A stretch of DNA of 39,949 bases, taken from Candidatus Fermentibacteraceae bacterium (GTDB taxonomy: Bacteria > Fermentibacterota > Fermentibacteria > Fermentibacterales > JCC-6). Positions 17,793 through 24,950 of this stretch are shown piece after piece (positions within the stretch are counted from its first letter, which is position 1; every line of letters starts with the position of its first letter). The notes below the pieces were generated by a model. It made no database searches, was not told the origin of the DNA, and worked only from the letters and a program-made list of their open reading frames with translations. The position numbers and the translations under genes were made by a program. The stretch covers positions 1 to 39,949 of the forward strand of contig JAUVJW010000002.1 of NCBI GenBank assembly GCA_030596465.1, in the 5' to 3' direction.

Positions 17793-19682
17793 CTAGAATT
17801 GCATTTTCCAGAGAGAGTGATACTTTCCATTAAGAGCAAGCAGTGTCTCGTGAGTTCCCTCTTCCAGTATCCTGCCGTCCTCTACGTAGAGTACCCGCGT
17901 GGCCTTTTTGACAGTACTGAGCCTGTGGGCGATCACCAGGGATGTTCTTCCCTCCACAAGCATGTCTATAGCCTGTTGAACCAGCTTCTCACTTCTGGTG
18001 TCAAGAGCACTCGTAGCTTCATCAAAAATAAGAATAGGTGGGTTCTTCAACACTGCTCTGGCGATAGCCAGCCTCTGTCTCTGTCCGCCGGAAAGGGTAA
18101 CTCCTCTTTCACCGATAACTGTAGAAAACCCCAGGGACATTTTCTCTATGAACTCAAGCGCGTTTGCAACCTCTGCTGCTTTTTTTACCCGTTCCATGGA
18201 GATATCAGCATCACCGTAGGCAATATTATTAAACACCGTATCATTGAATAGAACTGTTTCCTGGGTTACAACACCAAGCTGGCTTCTAAGACCCGCAATA
18301 GCCAGCTTCCTGATATCAATCCCATCAAACAGTATCCGCCCGTGATCGGGGTCATAAAACCTGGGAATCATGTCTGCCAGAGTACTCTTTCCTCCACCGC
18401 TGGGGCCAACAAGAGCTACAATTTCACCTGAGCTTATCTCCAGGTTTATATTCTTTAATACAGGTTTTTCAGGATCGTATCCGAAAGATACATTCTCAAA
18501 TCTGATAGATCTTGATAGCTGCTCTGGAACAATGGCAGATCGATACTCTACTATGGCTGGCTGTGTATCTATAATACCGAAGACTCTTTCTCCCGCGGCA
18601 AGCCCCGCCTGAATAGAAGTATAAGTCTTGCTGATACCCTTTGCCGGATCCATCATGCTTAGCGCAGCCGCGAGAAACACCATGAATTTCCCCGGAGACA
18701 TGCCGGTACCGTTAATCACTGCATTTCCACCGTACCAGAGTATAACACCGGCTGCGACAGCCCCCAGAAATTCTGTCATAGGCCCGGAAAGAGCCTTCAA
18801 CCGGCGAAGGGAAATCTCGTATTTTCTGTGAGCATTAACACTTTTCATAAATCTTTTCTCTTCGAAATTTTCCATGGCGAATGCCTTTACCACCCGCACA
18901 CCGGTAATGGTTTCTGTGAGAAAACTTGCAAAATCGGCCATTTTTTCCTGCGAACGGTGACTTTTCCTTCGAAGACTCCTGCCAAGAAGCAAAATGAGAG
19001 CCATGCTGGGCGGAAGTACCGCAATAGTCACAAGGGTCAGTTTCCATGACACCCACAGGGTAATGGAAAAGAAGATAACTAAAAGAAAAATTTGTCGAAT
19101 CAACGTAATAAGAGACTGCGTAACCGTTCTCTTGATCCTTACAACATCTGCGGTAATACGGGTAGTTAACTCCCCGGAACGACTTACGGAAAAGAAACCA
19201 AGATCAAGTTTAAGAAGGTGAGAGTAAACTTTTACTCTCAAATCCCGAAGCATTCCTTCCTCAACGGAAGCAATGAAAAAAGTCTGAAGAAAATAGGCCG
19301 TGTTCTTAATAAATATCAGAGAAATAACCGTTATTATTACAGCAAGAAGAGCCTGAGAAGGAGATGATATGTGTATCCCTTCAAGAAACGCGCCCGGTAA
19401 AGTCTTAGCGTTTTCCAAAATTAAAGAGGTGTCCCCGCTGGAAATTGAATTCTTTAATTCTTCCAGACCGGGCAATAGAGTTTGCGACATGGCCCGATCA
19501 AGACTGAGAGTGGATTCGACGTTCTCCCCTGCTCCAAGTACATCATCAAATATCGGAAGCAGCATGGCCAGCGTAGCCCCACTGGAAACGGCGAATATCA
19601 GAGCAAACAGGAGCGCGAGAGCAACTCGTCCTTTGTATGGTCCGGCCATGGCAAGTATTCTAAGAAATATGTTATTCTTCAT
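17793..19682 (-). CDS. MsbA-like ABC transporter (fused permease-ATPase)
   Basis: Homodimeric half-transporter. Residues ~15-340 form a six-helix exporter domain, and ~375-629 form the nucleotide-binding domain with Walker A GPSGGGKST, signature LSGGQRQRLAIARA, Walker B ILIFDEATSALD and H-loop IAHRLS. The first periplasmic loop is about 60 residues longer than in E. coli MsbA (around residues 45-100). It probably flips lipid A-core or another lipid-linked glycan, as the GT9 gene follows directly. ATG at 19682 has only a weak ribosome site. Promoter elements in 19683-19780 are not convincing on this strand. Confidence 0.9.
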   Translation of the reverse strand: MKNNIFLRILAMAGPYKGRVALALLFALIFAVSSGATLAMLLPIFDDVLGAGENVESTLSLDRAMSQTLLPGLEELKNSISSGDTSLILENAKTLPGAFLEGIHISSPSQALLAVIITVISLIFIKNTAYFLQTFFIASVEEGMLRDLRVKVYSHLLKLDLGFFSVSRSGELTTRITADVVRIKRTVTQSLITLIRQIFLLVIFFSITLWVSWKLTLVTIAVLPPSMALILLLGRSLRRKSHRSQEKMADFASFLTETITGVRVVKAFAMENFEEKRFMKSVNAHRKYEISLRRLKALSGPMTEFLGAVAAGVILWYGGNAVINGTGMSPGKFMVFLAAALSMMDPAKGISKTYTSIQAGLAAGERVFGIIDTQPAIVEYRSAIVPEQLSRSIRFENVSFGYDPEKPVLKNINLEISSGEIVALVGPSGGGKSTLADMIPRFYDPDHGRILFDGIDIRKLAIAGLRSQLGVVTQETVLFNDTVFNNIAYGDADISMERVKKAAEVANALEFIEKMSLGFSTVIGERGVTLSGGQRQRLAIARAVLKNPPILIFDEATSALDTRSEKLVQQAIDMLVEGRTSLVIAHRLSTVKKATRVLYVEDGRILEEGTHETLLALNGKYHSLWKMQF

Positions 19683-19723
19683 AGTGCCTATTCTGCCGAA
19701 TGAGATAGTGTGTGGTCAACCTT

Positions 19724-19751
19724 GGAACAAATCCTGTTTCGGCGGGTAAAA
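19724..19751 (+). promoter_or_regulatory. Candidate ECF-type promoter of the sigma operon
   Basis: GGAACA, the -35 type of SigE-like factors, is followed after exactly 16 bases by GTAAAA at 19746-19751. This would start transcription near 19758 and leave about 23 bases before the ATG, including the AGGAGG site. The same GGAACA-N16-GT pattern lies upstream of the C25 peptidase gene. The -10 is weakly constrained, so this is a hypothesis of autoregulation. Confidence 0.35.
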
Positions 19752-19780
19752 GTATTAGATTAGCTGAATCAGGAGGAAGC

Positions 19781-20374
19781 ATGCTAAGGACGAATGTCTT
19801 GAAGAAAAATAAAGAAAAGGATCCCCGGTCAGACTCTCAGTTGATGATAGATCTCTGCGGCGGAGATGAAGATGCTTTCAGCCACGTAGTTAAAAGATTC
19901 CAGCGTCCGCTTTTCTCTCATCTTATTCGTATGCTGGGTAACGAGGAAGATGCCGAGGAACAACTTCAGATGACTTTCTGCCGGGTTTATAAGTACAGGC
20001 ATAATTACGACCCCGAACGTCCTCTCATAACCTGGGTATACACCATAGCCAGTAATCTGGCCAAGAAAGAATGGAGACGGCGTTCTCGCTGGTCAATGGT
20101 CTCTCTTGAAAAAGTGGTTCTAAAAGGTTCCCACAAGATGACACCCCATTACCGCGAGGGCAGAAGAGAACTGGGCGCCAGCATAGAGGAAGCAATCAAC
20201 GAACTGCCTGAACACTACCGTGAGCCTTTTTTGCTTCGGGAAAAACAGGGTTTTTCTTACGAGGAAATTTCCGAAGTACTGGGAATAAAGATAGGAACTG
20301 TTAAGTCTCGAATTAACAGAGCCCGCGCGGGCCTTCGCAACTCTCTTGAAGATGTATGGGAGATGTGGAAATGA
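19781..20374 (+). CDS. ECF-type RNA polymerase sigma factor
   Basis: Alternative sigma factor of 198 residues. Region 2 (about 40-110) contains FSHVVKRFQRPLFSHLIRML, DAEEQLQMTFCRVYKY and the promoter-melting stretch ITWVYTIASNLAKKEWRR. Region 4 (about 145-195) contains INELPEHYREPFLL, then the helix-turn-helix YEEISEVLGIKIGTVKSRI. Region 3 is absent, as in ECF factors. The ATG at 19781 is chosen for its AGGAGG site four bases upstream; a frame continues from 19712 without support. The stop overlaps the anti-sigma start as ATGA, the classic arrangement for a sigma held by its cotranslated inhibitor. Confidence 0.92.
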   Translation: MLRTNVLKKNKEKDPRSDSQLMIDLCGGDEDAFSHVVKRFQRPLFSHLIRMLGNEEDAEEQLQMTFCRVYKYRHNYDPERPLITWVYTIASNLAKKEWRRRSRWSMVSLEKVVLKGSHKMTPHYREGRRELGASIEEAINELPEHYREPFLLREKQGFSYEEISEVLGIKIGTVKSRINRARAGLRNSLEDVWEMWK

Positions 20375-20829
20375 AATGTAATGAAGCACTGCTTTTGATG
20401 GACTCGCTTCTTGATGGCGAAGCTACTGCCAGAGAGGAACAACTGTTGCGGTTTCATGTTAATGGATGCCCCGCATGCCGCAGAGCTATGATGCTTAACA
20501 GATCCATAAGCGAAAACATAAATAATCTTGAAGAACCGGAACCCCCGGCCGACCTGATGGATATGGTTTTCCGGAGGCTTGCCTCCGGAAATTACGATCA
20601 ATCCCCTGTCACAAACAAAAAACGTTCCAGGTTGCCTGTCTGGCGTATCGCCGCGGTTGTTCCCTTTGCCGCCGCTCTGGTTTTAATTCTACAGAACTTC
20701 GCTGTAGAGGATCCATCCAACTACGGGAACAGAACTGTTAAAACCGTCACTGTTCAGGAAAATACCACACAGTATGCTCCTGCGCCCGTTGTGGCTTATT
20801 CCAGACCATCCTCCGTTTCAACGTTTTAG
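20371..20829 (+). CDS. Membrane anti-sigma factor with zinc-binding domain
   Basis: Probable partner that sequesters the ECF sigma factor at the membrane. The N-terminal zinc anti-sigma domain shows C3 and H29-x3-C33-x2-C36 (HVNGCPAC). One membrane segment follows at about residues 90-110 (VVPFAAALVLILQNF), then a short, low-complexity extracytoplasmic tail of about 40 residues rich in Thr, Pro and Ser. The tail is too small for a folded sensor, so signal input probably comes from another protein, perhaps the PDZ protein encoded next. ATG at 20371 overlaps the sigma stop. 152 aa. Confidence 0.88.
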   Translation: MKCNEALLLMDSLLDGEATAREEQLLRFHVNGCPACRRAMMLNRSISENINNLEEPEPPADLMDMVFRRLASGNYDQSPVTNKKRSRLPVWRIAAVVPFAAALVLILQNFAVEDPSNYGNRTVKTVTVQENTTQYAPAPVVAYSRPSSVSTF

Positions 20830-20835
20830 AGCATC

Positions 20836-21696
20836 ATGTTCAGTCTTCTCATTACTCTGCTGATCTCATCGGGTTTTTTCCCCTCATTCCTTGATTCCCC
20901 CGCCCTTTCCGTTGGAAGAACGGGTGATGAATCCGGGTTTGTGGAAGTATGCAGTGGCGTCGCTGTATCTCCCAGGCATGCCGTAACGCTATTCGCTTTT
21001 ACTGAAAACTCCGATGTTTTCATAATAGACACTGGCTCCAGACTGTATCCGGACTCTGTGGTAAATTTCAGAGATATGGGGCTTTCAATGCTTGTCTTTG
21101 AGGATGATGTATTTTCTTCTTTCGAACAACCAAGATACACTTCTCCGGCAAATGGAGCCGCGCTGATGATAGTTGCCGATCACCCTACCGGGCTTTCGGT
21201 TGTTCGTACTTTTCCCATGGAACAACTCTCCGATGGTGCTCTTCTTCTTGCCTATCCTCCGGAATCGGCACTTATGGGTGCTCCCGTTTTTGACGCTTAT
21301 GACAGGCTTTCCGGAATAGTGACCGGTTCATTTGACCCTGGTGACGGCAGAGGTGAACTCATGGCCATGATTCCCTGCAATCTATGGTATTTCTGGGTTG
21401 AGACAATTCTTTCAGATGCCGGCATGCACACCCCCCTCTTTGGAATCACTGCCATGCCGGCCACCTCAGGCCTGTCACCTGTTCAGGGAATTCTTCTGCT
21501 TGATGTTGAAATTAATTCACCTGCGTACAGATGTGGTCTTATGGAAGGAGATATCATTACCGAGGTTGATGGAGAAAAAGTTTACCATCCGGAAGCCTTG
21601 AGAGTAATGATACAAAATTCAACAGACGAACTTGATGTCATAGTGCAGAGAGATCTCGAAACCACCGAAATAGTGATTCCCTCACTTCAACAGTAA
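20836..21696 (+). CDS. HtrA/DegS-like PDZ protein with a lost protease triad
   Basis: An N-terminal hydrophobic stretch (residues 2-19) looks like a signal peptide or anchor. A trypsin-fold domain follows (about 35-190), then a C-terminal PDZ domain (about 205-286; GILLLDVEINSPAYRCGLMEGD, then ITEVDGEKV). In the SPRHAVTLFAF segment, the position of the catalytic His is Ala54. The DLALL aspartate position is Gly82. The GNSGGP serine position is Met147 (ALMGAP). All three catalytic residues are therefore missing and it should be proteolytically inert. It lies six bases after the anti-sigma gene, so a sensing or scaffold role for sigma control is plausible (inference). Its last 15 bases overlap the convergent lipoprotein gene. 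Confidence 0.82.
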   Translation: MFSLLITLLISSGFFPSFLDSPALSVGRTGDESGFVEVCSGVAVSPRHAVTLFAFTENSDVFIIDTGSRLYPDSVVNFRDMGLSMLVFEDDVFSSFEQPRYTSPANGAALMIVADHPTGLSVVRTFPMEQLSDGALLLAYPPESALMGAPVFDAYDRLSGIVTGSFDPGDGRGELMAMIPCNLWYFWVETILSDAGMHTPLFGITAMPATSGLSPVQGILLLDVEINSPAYRCGLMEGDIITEVDGEKVYHPEALRVMIQNSTDELDVIVQRDLETTEIVIPSLQQ

Positions 21697-22602
21697 TGTT
21701 ACAGAATTTCCATTTGTCACAAGTGCCTGTTCACAATCCTCCGAGAGAACAACGAACGGGGTTTTCCCAAACTCATCCGCCCTCCAGGCAATTTCTCCGT
21801 TTGCCAGACATACCTGAATACCGGCGGATGGACATACTGCGTACACACAGGATACTTCACTGTCTGACGCGGCTGAAATCGGTGTTTCAGGGAAAGTGAA
21901 CATTACCTGAATCATAAGATCAGCAGGAGAACAAACGGCCACTTCGTTCCAGGTATCAGTTGAGAAAATAAGATTTTCATTCCCTGCTCCCGCCATGAAT
22001 ATCAAAGAGCCATTCACCTTTTCCGCTGCAACTTCAGAGAACGATGAAATTGAAAGAGAGATTATTGTTCCGTCCTCGTACCCCAGGGAAATTAACCCGG
22101 GGAATCCCTGAATGCATGTGATTCCTGTGTCTTCCGGAGTGTAGTTATCTATCAGGGTCAGGTCTGTTCCGCTGTAAAGAGCAAGTGAACCATCTTCCAG
22201 AAGAACAATAGGATCATTGCCGCAGACCGTTATGGCTTCGCCCACTCCCGGTAACTCTCTGGAAGCTGTCACAGCAAAACCTTCAATACAGACAAGCTGG
22301 TCGGAATAGACCACGAAAGCCTTCGAATCATGACCTGCGTCAAGACCTGTAATTTCACCGTCAATCGCCGTTTTTCCGTGTATTCTGCCGTGGCGAAGTT
22401 CCATGTGGTAAAGCGTGTCACCTGAAGCTATCAGCCCATAGTTACCTGCCCCGGAAAACACGGGAGGCACAGTAACAGTGGAGGGGAAAGAAGCTTCCCC
22501 CTCCTTGTATGTCGGGAATGTAACCGTGTCCTCTGCTCCCAGCATGCATGCGGCAAATGGGAGCAGTGAGAAAAGTAGAATAAGCTTTGTGTTAGCGGAC
22601 AA
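21682..22602 (-). CDS. Probable lipoprotein with beta-propeller-like repeats
   Basis: Exported protein of unknown function. After an N-terminal signal segment (KLILLFSLLPFAAC) the cysteine is a plausible lipidation site, although the lipobox is weak. The mature part is a series of short beta-hairpin blocks (GLIASGDTLYHME, AFVVYSDQLVCIEG, PIVLLEDGSLALYSG, LISLGYEDGTIISL) spaced about 35-45 residues apart, as in WD/PQQ-like propellers. A frame starts at 22629. TTG at 22602 is chosen because AAGGAAAA precedes it and the product then begins with a clean signal peptide; it overlaps the peptidase stop by 11 bases. It is probably cotranscribed with the C25 peptidase. Confidence 0.72.
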   Translation of the reverse strand: MSANTKLILLFSLLPFAACMLGAEDTVTFPTYKEGEASFPSTVTVPPVFSGAGNYGLIASGDTLYHMELRHGRIHGKTAIDGEITGLDAGHDSKAFVVYSDQLVCIEGFAVTASRELPGVGEAITVCGNDPIVLLEDGSLALYSGTDLTLIDNYTPEDTGITCIQGFPGLISLGYEDGTIISLSISSFSEVAAEKVNGSLIFMAGAGNENLIFSTDTWNEVAVCSPADLMIQVMFTFPETPISAASDSEVSCVYAVCPSAGIQVCLANGEIAWRADEFGKTPFVVLSEDCEQALVTNGNSVTLLLK

Positions 22603-24814
22603 CGGCCATTTTCCTTGTGAAAGCGGCATCTTCCGTCTGCATGATTACAAAGTAAATACCCGGGTTCAGCTCTGAAGCGTCAAGTGTTATTGATCCTGCC
22701 CCGGACGATATCTGACCATCCTGAACCGTATCGACAACTCTGCCCGCGATGTCCAGGACGCTGATGTTCACATAACCATTTACAGGAGCGATAAAGGAGA
22801 TATTCGCCATACCGCTGACAGGGCTGGGTGTTACCGGGAAAAGTTCCGGATTGAATGTCTCGCCACCCTCTATACCCGTTGTAACAACATCAATGGTTCC
22901 TGTTACAGATGCGTAGTTGTGTAACCTTGCTCCATAGTAGAGATCCTTGTCCTCAAGTGCAGTGAAATTCAGCCATACTTCGCCTGAGCTGTTTGTGATC
23001 TGCTGCTCATAGAAAGACTCTGTACAGGAAGAGTGGTTACCGATACCATCAGTGATGGTAACAACCACTCCTTCCACAGGAGAGCCTCCTGATGTTATGG
23101 TAGTGTAAAGAGTATTCGGACCAATATTCAAAGCTGTCGGAACATCAAAATTCATTGCGAATGGGGCACCACTCACATCACTGTTTGGAATGTCCATGGA
23201 TGGATCGCCAAACCAGTGGTACATTCTGGAGTTATTAACTCCCCCGGCACCCTGAGTCTGAATGATGTCGGCCTGAGATGCGGCAAACATTTCTCCGGCA
23301 CAGGTATTCCCCTCGTCGAAAATCTCCCAGAAAAGTACCCTCTGCATTCTGTTGTTGACAGCGGTTAAAGAAGGAGCACTTGCACCAATATTACCGCTGG
23401 CTCCTTTATCGAGAGCATCCATCCAGCTTTCAGACAGACAGTTGTAGGAAAGATCATGTGTACCATTGTTGCATGCGATGTTGAAAACAATGGGAAAATA
23501 AGTGTTGGTCAGATCATAAATGGCACCCGCGTTCCAGCTGCCGGTCCACTGCCAGGTAGTGATTGATCCGTGCCCTCTGTAGTTAACAATTCCAACACCG
23601 TTGTTGATTGCCGCTGAGACATCATCAGGGGTTCCACCCTCTGGCGGATACACTGTCTCAAAAACAATATCAGCCAGATCATAATCCCATGTTCTTACAG
23701 CTTCGCTGTTTGCTGTGTACTTCCCCGGGTATTCCTCCTGGTGCGCCGCGAGAACAGCACTTGCCGGAAGAGAGGGCTGTCCGGTTTCTCCGGCATAGGT
23801 AGTGTAAGACATAGCTTTCGCGGTCTGATTTTCAAGCTGAGTGTAATTGCCCGGGAACCTTCCTACAGCGATGTCAGGAAGGTTATCCGAGTCCAGGCAC
23901 TCATAATAATAATCTCCCACAAAAGAACCGTAATTCTTCGACTCAAGCTGCTGATAGCGAGCGGGGATCAGTGCAAATCTTGTAATACCTTCCTGATATA
24001 CACCACTGATAGCACCTTTTATGGCATAACTGGTAGTTCCGCATTCCATCTCTATTATGTTTACATGATGCCCGAGAGAATTGACCATCGCAAGAAATGG
24101 TGTAACCGATTCCAGATTCTCCGGCGGAACCACACAGATGTAAACATCATCATCCATGGACACAGGAGAGGAATCAACCATGATGTTCAGTGCGTCATAG
24201 TTCACAATTCTTGAGCGATGCATACTGGCTATCTCAGGTCTCACAGAAACCTGATAACCTCTGTTTCCCTGGAAATCAATTCTGGCGGTTAAGGAAGACG
24301 CCACCCGAAATTCACCGGTTGAGGCATTCCAGGTAAACGGGTTCATCTGAAGAACAACAGTGTTTACACCTGCCCAGCTGCCCTGCTGGAAAAGGTTGAC
24401 AGTGTTTTGCGGGTAAACACCCTGAAGATTGGTGGAAAGATCCACGAAAAAGAAAGGCTCTACCGCATCATCTGTACGGAGAGGTTGAACGGGATACGGT
24501 GTTCCGATTCCCGCTGAAGCCCAGTCCTCATCAAGCAGGGAAACTGAAGGGGTAGTACCTTCCGGAAAACCCACAACAACAGATATCATGGGAAGCTCAG
24601 GGCTTCCAACAGGAGCATCCATGTCCCAGCCATGTCCGGCGACATTCAGACGGGAATACCGGGAAAACTGCTCCAGATTGTAACCTGAAAGATGAATTTG
24701 AATGACCGCGTGATTCTCGTCCGCCTCAATTACTGTTACCTCAGGAGCAGAAGGACAGTTTCCCCCAGGAGAAACCCAGGATCCAAGAATCGAAAGAATT
24801 ATAACCATACCCAT
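22592..24814 (-). CDS. Gingipain-type (C25) cysteine peptidase with T9SS sorting tail
   Basis: Secreted protease of 740 residues. Signal segment VIILSILGSWVS is followed by a propeptide-like region (to about 215), then the catalytic domain with PDIAVGRFPG, His415 in NYRGHGS and Cys448 in FNIACNNG. The His-Cys distance of 33 equals that of gingipain R (His211/Cys244). A beta-domain follows (about 570-650). The last ~85 residues form a type A T9SS C-terminal domain (FPVTPSPVSG, DIAGRVV, LNPGIYFVIMQTE, final R-K-M-A-V-V-R). The product should therefore cross the outer membrane by type IX secretion and be surface attached. The ATG at 24814 lies seven bases after GGAGGT, so it is preferred over upstream ATGs. 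Confidence 0.93.
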   Translation of the reverse strand: MGMVIILSILGSWVSPGGNCPSAPEVTVIEADENHAVIQIHLSGYNLEQFSRYSRLNVAGHGWDMDAPVGSPELPMISVVVGFPEGTTPSVSLLDEDWASAGIGTPYPVQPLRTDDAVEPFFFVDLSTNLQGVYPQNTVNLFQQGSWAGVNTVVLQMNPFTWNASTGEFRVASSLTARIDFQGNRGYQVSVRPEIASMHRSRIVNYDALNIMVDSSPVSMDDDVYICVVPPENLESVTPFLAMVNSLGHHVNIIEMECGTTSYAIKGAISGVYQEGITRFALIPARYQQLESKNYGSFVGDYYYECLDSDNLPDIAVGRFPGNYTQLENQTAKAMSYTTYAGETGQPSLPASAVLAAHQEEYPGKYTANSEAVRTWDYDLADIVFETVYPPEGGTPDDVSAAINNGVGIVNYRGHGSITTWQWTGSWNAGAIYDLTNTYFPIVFNIACNNGTHDLSYNCLSESWMDALDKGASGNIGASAPSLTAVNNRMQRVLFWEIFDEGNTCAGEMFAASQADIIQTQGAGGVNNSRMYHWFGDPSMDIPNSDVSGAPFAMNFDVPTALNIGPNTLYTTITSGGSPVEGVVVTITDGIGNHSSCTESFYEQQITNSSGEVWLNFTALEDKDLYYGARLHNYASVTGTIDVVTTGIEGGETFNPELFPVTPSPVSGMANISFIAPVNGYVNISVLDIAGRVVDTVQDGQISSGAGSITLDASELNPGIYFVIMQTEDAAFTRKMAVVR

Positions 24815-24860
24815 CTGAACAACCTCCATATAATATTTTTGAAAACAGGATTGCAACTAA

Positions 24861-24888
24861 CATAACAACTATAGATCAGATGTGTTCC
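24861..24888 (-). promoter_or_regulatory. Candidate ECF-type promoter of the C25 peptidase gene
   Basis: On the minus strand GGAACA (24888-24883) is followed after 16 bases by GTTATG (24866-24861), the same spacing and GT start as the motif before the sigma gene. Predicted transcription start near 24853 would leave about 39 bases of leader with the GGAGGT site. The element is short, so chance occurrence cannot be excluded. Confidence 0.3.
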
Positions 24889-24950
24889 CACCGACAGTCA
24901 CCGGACAACAGCACTTATCATCTTCCGCTGAAAATCTATAGATCTGTCGT

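Noticed and set aside
19683..19721. Sigma-70 promoter for the msbA-like gene (TTGACC and AT-rich -10 on minus)
   Set aside because: The best -10 requires an 18-base spacer with 4/6 matches and would start transcription at the ATG; not strong enough to call.
24830..24856. TTGCAA with TATTAT 15 bases later, as a sigma-70 promoter for the C25 peptidase
   Set aside because: The spacer is short and the start would fall inside the Shine-Dalgarno sequence.
24869..24945. CTATAGATC repeated at 24869 and 24936 as paired binding sites
   Set aside because: Nine-base AT-rich repeat; only two copies and no symmetrical relation to a promoter.
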